Shown in pieces: positions 41,889 through 46,478 of a DNA stretch of 46,478 nt (positions are counted from its first letter, which is position 1; every line of letters starts with the position of its first letter). Location of the stretch: NCBI GenBank assembly GCA_900552105.1, contig URYH01000007.1, forward strand, positions 1-46,478. Reading direction: 5' to 3'. The DNA is from an uncultured Eubacteriales bacterium. Its GTDB lineage: Bacteria > Bacillota > Clostridia > Christensenellales > UBA1242. Both the position numbers and the translations under genes were made by a program. The notes beneath the pieces are model-generated. The model did not search any database. It was not told the origin of the DNA and saw only the letters and a program-made list of their open reading frames with translations.

Positions 41889-42496
41889 AATTTTCTCACC
41901 AGCCCAACAACAACTCCCAAAACTTGAATATCAGGGGATATGATTGGTTGATATAGAGGATTTTCAGGCTGCAATCGTATGCAGTCTTTTTCTTTATAAA
42001 ATGTCTTAACGGTTGCACCATCTTCAACCATAGCGACGACAATTTGTCCATTTTCCGCGTCTTGACTCTGTTTGACAACAACATAATCTCCGTCAAGAAT
42101 GGAAGCATCAATCATGCTGTCGCCTTGAACTTTGAGCATAAACATATTTTCGAAGTTGAAAAGATTTTTCGAAAACATGAAATTATCAATCTTGTTTTCT
42201 TCTGCAAAAATTGGAATTCCCGCGGCGACTTTGCCAACAAGTCCAACAGATTTCATGTTTGGTGGTGTGATGTTTTGTTTTGCCTTGTCTGTGAGTTCAA
42301 TAGAACGATTTTTGTTAAACGAGCGCTTGATATACCCACGCTCTTCCAAAATATTCAGATAATAGTTGATTGTTGAGGTTGATGTCACGCCTATATTTGC
42401 ACACATCTCTCGAATTGATGGAACAATGCCTTGTTCAGATACTGCACAAGTTATGTAATCCATAAGTTTGTTCAAATTATCTTCAATCTTTTTCAT
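41885..42496 (-). CDS. lexA: SOS repressor LexA
   Basis: A 203-residue repressor/self-protease. N-terminal winged helix (about 1-70; PSIREMCANIGVTSTSTINYYL recognition region), the Ala-Gly cleavage site in GKVAAGIPIF, nucleophilic Ser in GDSMIDASI and general-base Lys in ATVKTFY. RecA filaments trigger its cleavage after DNA damage. ATG 42496 follows GAGGAAAATT; the open frame extends to 42559 but that part covers the promoter and operator. A palindrome over its own -35 indicates autoregulation. Confidence 0.97.
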   Translation of the reverse strand: MKKIEDNLNKLMDYITCAVSEQGIVPSIREMCANIGVTSTSTINYYLNILEERGYIKRSFNKNRSIELTDKAKQNITPPNMKSVGLVGKVAAGIPIFAEENKIDNFMFSKNLFNFENMFMLKVQGDSMIDASILDGDYVVVKQSQDAENGQIVVAMVEDGATVKTFYKEKDCIRLQPENPLYQPIISPDIQVLGVVVGLVRKF

Positions 42497-42515
42497 AATT
42501 TTCCTCGTTGTAGGA

Positions 42516-42561
42516 ATGTTATCACATACAATAAAAAATGTCAAACATATGTTTGACATTT
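42516..42561 (-). promoter_or_regulatory. lexA promoter with overlapping LexA-type palindrome
   Basis: Minus-strand TTGACA (42544-42539), 17-nt spacer and TAACAT (42521-42516) with extended -10 TGA. A 26-bp perfect palindrome spans 42536-42561; its core CAAACATATGTTTG differs from the Bacillota SOS box (CGAAC-N4-GTTCG) only by one symmetric base pair. It covers the -35 and the last codon of the upstream recombinase gene. Confidence 0.82.
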
Positions 42562-43594
42562 ATCGAAGTTTTACAACATTGGCAACATCTCGTCTTATAT
42601 CCTCACTGATTGCAGCGTAGTGTTTTTTTGTTGTGTTGACATCTTTGTGTCCAAGAACATCGGCAACAATATATATATCTTTGGTTTCTCGATACAAATT
42701 TGTGCCATATGTGCTACGCAGTTTGTGAGGGGATATCTTTTTTAGAGGGGAGACGATTTTTGCGTATTTTTTTACCATATTTTCAACAGCCCGAACTGTT
42801 ATTCGTTTGTTTTGGAGTGATAAAAATAGGGCATTTTCATTGGGGTCAATTGCCTTATTGTTTTCCTTTTCTTCCAAATAGGTAAGCAGGGCATTTTTTA
42901 TTTCATCAGAAAAATAGAGCACAACTCGGCTTCCACCTTTTCTTGTGATTGTGAAAGCATTGTTTTTGAAATCAACATCTTCATTATTAATTCCAACACA
43001 TTCGCTCACACGAATTCCAGTTCCAAGCATCAATGAAAGCATGGCAACATCGCGTTTTTTTGTATGTTTGTTGAACCCTTGCTGTTGCTTTGTGAGAAGG
43101 TCAGGATTTTCTGCAAGATTGATGATTTTTGCAACTTCATCAGTTTCAAGTCTAACAATCTCTTTTGAACGAATTTTGGGAGTCTTGACAAGACTTGCCA
43201 CATTTGATGAGAGCAGGTCATTTGCATAAAGATATTTGAAGAACGCACGCACAGCAGAAAGTTTTCGTGCTTTTGCAGTGTCAGAATTTGTCCTTATTTC
43301 GCCATTTTTTTCATAACCACTCAAAAAACTGAGATATCTTTCTATGTCTTTGGTTTTTAGCGTGTCCAAATCCTGAGTTGTGATTTTCTTTTTGTCTTTT
43401 ATAAACACTCGGCCCGCAAGATAATCAAAAAAAATGTTTAAATCTGTGAGATAATTAAGTCTTGTGAGGGTAGTTGTGCTCGACTCAACAGAAACAAAAT
43501 AATCTTCCACAAAAAACGGAAGTTCATTCTTTTGTTTTTCAAATTTTTCTCGAAGGATTATATCTTGCTGAATTCGATAATTTGTTTTTGCCAT
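42560..43594 (-). CDS. Tyrosine recombinase, XerS-like
   Basis: A 344-residue site-specific recombinase. The core-binding SAM-like domain covers about 20-150, and the catalytic domain has Arg in GTGIRVSECVGI, Lys in TRKGGSR, HKLR, and GHKDVNTTKKHY with the nucleophilic Tyr. The N-terminal extension with KNELPFFVEDYFVS and the overall length resemble XerS, the single-recombinase chromosome-dimer resolution type, more than 300-residue XerC/XerD; a phage-type integrase is less likely as no element is seen around it. ATG 43594 has no Shine-Dalgarno and a -10 box 6 nt upstream. Co-directional with lexA, 63 nt before it. Confidence 0.82.
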   Translation of the reverse strand: MAKTNYRIQQDIILREKFEKQKNELPFFVEDYFVSVESSTTTLTRLNYLTDLNIFFDYLAGRVFIKDKKKITTQDLDTLKTKDIERYLSFLSGYEKNGEIRTNSDTAKARKLSAVRAFFKYLYANDLLSSNVASLVKTPKIRSKEIVRLETDEVAKIINLAENPDLLTKQQQGFNKHTKKRDVAMLSLMLGTGIRVSECVGINNEDVDFKNNAFTITRKGGSRVVLYFSDEIKNALLTYLEEKENNKAIDPNENALFLSLQNKRITVRAVENMVKKYAKIVSPLKKISPHKLRSTYGTNLYRETKDIYIVADVLGHKDVNTTKKHYAAISEDIRRDVANVVKLR

Positions 43595-43600
43595 GATTTT

Positions 43601-43629
43601 ATGATAGCACAACTATTCGCAAAATGCAA
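43601..43629 (-). promoter_or_regulatory. Promoter of the recombinase gene with motif in the spacer
   Basis: Minus-strand TTGCAT (43629-43624), 17-nt spacer, TATCAT (43606-43601), 6 nt before ATG. The layout matches that of the signal peptidase promoter. The spacer holds a 14-nt sequence (43611-43624) found again in the hairpin at 46295-46330. Confidence 0.6.
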
Positions 43630-43670
43630 ATAAATGCAATATACATTATTTTGATTGTTAAATGTTTTTT

Positions 43671-43685
43671 AACATACAATATGTT
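43671..43685. repeat. Inverted repeat upstream of the recombinase gene
   Basis: aacata / tatgtt arms around a 3-nt centre, preceded by T6 (43665-43670). One arm (GTATGTTAAAA on the minus strand) resembles a XerD-binding half-site; the other arm does not fit well. Confidence 0.3.
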
Positions 43686-43724
43686 GTGGTGTATTAAATA
43701 TTTTTTTATATTTGACATTAAGAA

Positions 43725-43753
43725 TTGACAATTTCTCTTCATACTTATATACT
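43725..43753 (+). promoter_or_regulatory. Promoter of serS
   Basis: TTGACA (43725-43730), 17-nt spacer, TATACT (43748-43753); start near 43760, only about 23 nt before ATG 43783, so no T-box leader is possible. A second TTGACA lies at 43712-43717. Confidence 0.88.
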
Positions 43754-43782
43754 TTGAATAAACATAAAAGGAAGATAAAAAC

Positions 43783-45072
43783 ATGATTTCACTTGAATTT
43801 TTAAGAAACAATCCAGATGTTGTCAAAGAAAACATCAAAAAGAAATTTCAATTTCACAAGGTTGAACTTGTCGACAAAGCAATTGAACTCGACAAGCAAA
43901 TCCGTGCATACAAACAAGAAGGCGACAGTCTTCGGGCATCAAGAAATTCTTTGAGCAGTCAAATTGGGCTTTTGATGAGAGAAAAGAAAATTGATGAGGC
44001 AAATCAAATCAAACAACAAGTTGTTGAAAACAACAAGCGCGTTGACGAGATTGAAAAACTTGAAGAAGAACTTTCAAGCGAGCTTAATTCAATCATGATG
44101 ACAATCCCAAATATCATTGCTGACGACGTTCCAATCGGAAAAGACGATTCAGAAAACGTTGAAGAACAAAGATTTTTGGAGCCTGTTGTTCCAAATTATG
44201 AAATCCCATATCATGCAGATATTATTGAGGCATTGAATGGCTCTGATTTTGAAGCAGCACGAAGAACATCAGGAACAGGATTCTATTATTTGTGTGGAGA
44301 TATTGCTCGTTTGCATTCTGCAATTTTGTCATATGCAAGAGATTTTATGATAAACAAAGGTTTCACATACTGCATTCCACCATTTATGATTCACGGCAAT
44401 GTTGTTCAAGGTGTTATGAGTTTTGATGAAATGCAAAACATGATGTATAAAATTGAAGGCGAAGACCTATATTTGATTGGAACAAGTGAACACTCAATGA
44501 TTGGTCGATTTCTAAACACAATTATTCCTGAAGAAAAATTGCCACTTTGTCTCACGTCGTATAGCCCTTGTTTTAGAAAAGAAATTGGTGCTCATGGAAT
44601 TGAAGAAAGGGGAATTTATCGCGTTCATCAATTTGAAAAACAAGAAATGATTGTTATCTGCAAACCAGAAGAAAGTGAAGATTGGTATAAGAAAATGTGG
44701 AATTATTCTGTTGAGCTTTTCACATCAATGGAAATTCCTGTGCGAACTTTGGTTTGTTGCAGTGGCGATCTTGCCGACCTTAAATATAGAAGTCTTGATG
44801 TTGAAGCTTGGAGTCCACGTCAAAAGAAGTATTTTGAAGTTTGCTCATGCAGCAATTTGACTGATGCACAAGCAAGAAGACTCAAAATTCGCTACAAATC
44901 AAAAGAGGGATCAAATCAGCTTGTTCACACACTCAACAACACCGTTGTTGCACCCCCAAGAATGCTTATTGCCTTCCTTGAAAACCACTATCAAGAAGAT
45001 GGAACAATTACAATTCCAGAAGTTTTGCAACCTTATATGGGCGGAATAAAAGTAATCAAAAAGGGCATTTAA
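43783..45072 (+). CDS. serS: Serine-tRNA ligase
   Basis: A 429-residue class II aminoacyl-tRNA synthetase. The N-terminal antiparallel coiled coil (about 28-105) that grips the long variable arm of tRNA-Ser is present. The catalytic core has the TSEH/LY region, motif 2 CFRKEIGAHGIEERGIYRVHQF (here with the usual ARG/GTHG slightly changed) and the C-terminal motif 3 region IPEVLQPYMGG. AAAAGGAAG precedes ATG 43783. Its stop overlaps the start of the next gene (TAATG). Confidence 0.97.
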   Translation: MISLEFLRNNPDVVKENIKKKFQFHKVELVDKAIELDKQIRAYKQEGDSLRASRNSLSSQIGLLMREKKIDEANQIKQQVVENNKRVDEIEKLEEELSSELNSIMMTIPNIIADDVPIGKDDSENVEEQRFLEPVVPNYEIPYHADIIEALNGSDFEAARRTSGTGFYYLCGDIARLHSAILSYARDFMINKGFTYCIPPFMIHGNVVQGVMSFDEMQNMMYKIEGEDLYLIGTSEHSMIGRFLNTIIPEEKLPLCLTSYSPCFRKEIGAHGIEERGIYRVHQFEKQEMIVICKPEESEDWYKKMWNYSVELFTSMEIPVRTLVCCSGDLADLKYRSLDVEAWSPRQKKYFEVCSCSNLTDAQARRLKIRYKSKEGSNQLVHTLNNTVVAPPRMLIAFLENHYQEDGTITIPEVLQPYMGGIKVIKKGI

Positions 45073-46022
45073 TGAAGAAAATCGACACATCATCCGTTTT
45101 GGAATTCTCAAAAGCTCAAGATGTCACACAAATTGCGGCATCTTATTCCGTTTTGACGGATATTTTGACTGATTCAATGCAACAGATTTCAGCCACAAAT
45201 ATGTCGATCATTCCTCTCGATAGCATTGAAATTAACCCCATCAATAGTTTTTCAAACGCGTCAAACACACAAGTTTCAGAACTTGATATGATGATTTCAA
45301 TCAACTCACCACAACTTGAATTAAATTCTTATAAATTGGTTTTGTCAAAATGGCAAAAATTTAATAAAAATTTGAAAGATGCCTGGGCAAATCGCAATTC
45401 AAAAAAGAAAAAAAAGACGAAAAAAAGAACTGTTCAACAGTCAGCAAAACATCAATATTATGATGATTTGCCATACAACATTATGAGACTCAAAAATGAT
45501 TTATTTGATGAAATCGTTCGCCATATGAGCAATCTTTCAATCATATATAATCAACCATACAAGATAAAAGTCGTCGCCAATCAAGAGCTTGGCATAACTT
45601 TTAACATTTATGTTGGCATAAAGGTTGGCGAAACAACAAAAATTTGGAATCCAGCGCTCAATGATTTTGATGTTTACAATCTAAAAAATCTGCAAAATGA
45701 GGTGAGTGAAAAAACAAAAAAATTAGGTTCAAATTTCCTTGATGTTTTCAGAATTTTCAATAATTTATATTTTTATATAAACAAAAAACAGCCACCAATT
45801 GGACTGATTGAATCTGTTATGTTTTCGCTTCCTGAAAATTTGTTCAGTGGAACGATTGATGATTGTTTTTGTTCAATAATTAATTATCTCAACAACATCA
45901 AAGCTGTCACAATGTTTAACAATGCAAAAATTGAAAGTTATGTTTTGGGGAAAAATCTTCAGATACAGACAAAAACTCTCATTATTGGATTTATAAAATC
46001 AATTTGCAAAGTCCTAAATTAA
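45072..46022 (+). CDS. Unrecognised protein resembling a nucleotidyltransferase fold
   Basis: A 316-residue protein translated in overlap with serS (TAATG), with a terminator right after its stop. Residues 58-74 (NSFSNASNTQVSELDMM) fit the polymerase-beta-type pattern G-S-x(10)-[DE]-h-[DE], with Asn for the first Gly and the pair Glu70/Asp72. A later strand (GITFNIYVGI, about 174-183) sits where the third catalytic Asp is expected but has Asn178. The part from about 196 (NPALND...GLIESVMFSLPENLF) has the order seen in OAS/CD-NTase-like C-terminal helical domains. A Lys-rich insert (111-119) interrupts the core. No signal peptide or TM. Fold is a suggestion only; activity may be lost. Confidence 0.6.
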   Translation: MKKIDTSSVLEFSKAQDVTQIAASYSVLTDILTDSMQQISATNMSIIPLDSIEINPINSFSNASNTQVSELDMMISINSPQLELNSYKLVLSKWQKFNKNLKDAWANRNSKKKKKTKKRTVQQSAKHQYYDDLPYNIMRLKNDLFDEIVRHMSNLSIIYNQPYKIKVVANQELGITFNIYVGIKVGETTKIWNPALNDFDVYNLKNLQNEVSEKTKKLGSNFLDVFRIFNNLYFYINKKQPPIGLIESVMFSLPENLFSGTIDDCFCSIINYLNNIKAVTMFNNAKIESYVLGKNLQIQTKTLIIGFIKSICKVLN

Positions 46023-46048
46023 ATCGCAGAAAACTTGCGATTTTTATT
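46021..46048 (+). terminator. Terminator after the NTase-like gene
   Basis: Stem aaatcgca (46021-46028) / tgcgattt (46036-46043), 7-nt loop, T-rich tail. It overlaps the stop codon. Confidence 0.9.
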
Positions 46049-46062
46049 TTTTAATTTTTACT

Positions 46063-46112
46063 TATGTCGTTAATTGAATAACAAATATATGTCGTTAATT
46101 GAATAACAAATA
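46063..46112. repeat. 25-bp tandem duplication
   Basis: Two identical, directly adjacent 25-bp copies (46063-46087 and 46088-46112), each containing GTCGTTAATTGAATAAC. Within each, GTTA and TAAC form a short inverted repeat around a 6-nt centre, as protein-binding sites often do. Confidence 0.95.
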
Positions 46113-46294
46113 AGTGACAATAACAAAATTCAAATCAACAACTTAAATTTTGATTTACGCAATATTGAGAGAATTTAAAAAAATTAAATTTAATCACGAA
46201 ACTAAACTTTGTATACATAAACCCAAGTTCAAATTTTATAAATAAAAATTATCAGATTTAACAAAACCCACTTCTCATTTCTAGTTTTTAGCCC

Positions 46295-46330
46295 AAACTA
46301 TTCGCAAAACCTGTGTTTTGCGAATAGTTT
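46295..46330. repeat. 16-bp perfect hairpin sharing a 14-nt motif with the recombinase promoter
   Basis: Arms 46295-46310 and 46315-46330 are perfect inverted repeats with loop ctgt. The arm sequence AACTATTCGCAAAA equals 43611-43624 in the recombinase promoter spacer. There is no adjacent T run on either strand, so it is not a standard terminator. Confidence 0.9.
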
Positions 46331-46478
46331 CAAGAATTCAAAACTCACAAAAAATTGTCTACACCCTTTTGTTTATACGGATTAGAGCATAAAATCAAAA
46401 AATTTCTTGCAACTTTCAAAATCGTCATGTGTAAAACATCATCTTTTTTTCTCCACTCACCTTTTTGCAATTTCAAAA

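Larger units (their letters stand above)
46023..46478. other. Non-coding AT-rich region at the right end
   Basis: This 456-nt stretch has no convincing gene. It contains the terminator, a 25-bp tandem duplication and a 16-bp perfect hairpin, listed separately. On the minus strand a frame is open from the window edge (46478) to a stop at 46345-46347 (43 codons) and could be the tail of a gene entering from the right, but the product is not recognisable. Confidence 0.6.

Noticed and set aside
43760..43782. T-box leader for serS
   Set aside because: A strong promoter places the transcription start about 23 nt before the ATG, leaving no room for a T-box.
46345..46478. Open frame on the minus strand entering from the right edge
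   Set aside because: Forty-three codons without a stop in AT-rich sequence, no recognisable motif and no start inside the window; mentioned only in the region note.
42560..46478. Integrated prophage or genomic island next to the tyrosine recombinase
   Set aside because: The flanks are lexA and serS, with no phage genes, transposase or att duplication flanking a tRNA; the recombinase fits a XerS-like housekeeping role better.
1..46478. CRISPR array, insertion sequence or rRNA genes
   Set aside because: No regularly spaced repeats, no transposase reading frame and no rRNA-like sequence were seen on either strand.

Overview
The window is a gene-dense, AT-rich piece of a bacterial chromosome using the standard bacterial code. 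It carries typical Bacillota housekeeping synteny: infC-rpmI-rplT followed by a TrmH-family methylase; ruvA-ruvB-queA-tgt-yajC-yrzE-secD-secF-recJ; rpsO-pnp-ylxY; rimO-pgsA-cinA-recA; mutS-mutL-miaA-ynbB. YtxC-, YlxY-, HemZ- and SpoIIIE/FtsK-type proteins and a LexA with a palindromic operator point to a Clostridia-like, probably uncultured Bacillota. No species name can be given from sequence alone.

Layout. 1-2008: tRNA-Leu(UAA), a GT2 glycosyltransferase with TPR-like repeats and a divergent RdgB/HAM1-like protein. 2010-5755 (minus strand): a surface-protein locus with four related exported beta-rich proteins and one SipW/ER-type signal peptidase (Ser/His dyad). 5872-7937: ytxC-like gene, then infC-rpmI-rplT behind a strong promoter and an L20-type attenuator; infC starts at AUU. 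8000-11564: TrmH-family methylase, yebC, ruvC, ruvA, ruvB. 11635-17520: queA, tgt, an unrecognised 32-residue membrane protein, yajC, yrzE, secD, secF. 17663-24819: recJ (with a short leader ORF and an A8 tract), hemZ, rpsO, pnp, ylxY-like deacetylase. 24910-31869: ftsK, rimO, pgsA, a degenerate cinA, recA. 31866-34187 (minus): class A PBP. 34226-41888: miaB (lacking the TRAM domain), mutS, mutL, miaA, ynbB. 41885-43594 (minus): lexA and a XerS-like tyrosine recombinase. 43783-46022: serS and a coupled gene resembling a nucleotidyltransferase fold. 46023-46478: non-coding, with a terminator, a 25-bp tandem duplication and a 16-bp perfect hairpin.

How the genes relate. Much of the window serves recombination and repair (ruvCAB, recJ, recA, mutSL, lexA, xer) or tRNA/ribosome maturation (queA, tgt, miaA, miaB, rimO, TrmH-type methylase, infC, L35, L20, S15, pnp). 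SecD/SecF/YajC, the PBP, FtsK and the signal peptidase serve the envelope. Packing is tight: many ATGA/TAATG start-stop overlaps, and convergent pairs that share a palindromic stop tetranucleotide (CTAG, TTAA).

Most interesting points: (1) the four-paralogue plus SipW-like export locus with a terminator between the structural gene and the peptidase; (2) a recurrent promoter layout with the -10 box 6-7 nt from an ATG that has no Shine-Dalgarno, suggesting leaderless mRNAs; (3) a 14-nt motif in the recombinase promoter spacer that reappears as the arms of a 16-bp hairpin at the right end; (4) the NTase-like gene coupled to serS; (5) degenerate CinA and YlxY proteins kept in conserved gene positions; (6) the recJ homopolymer start.
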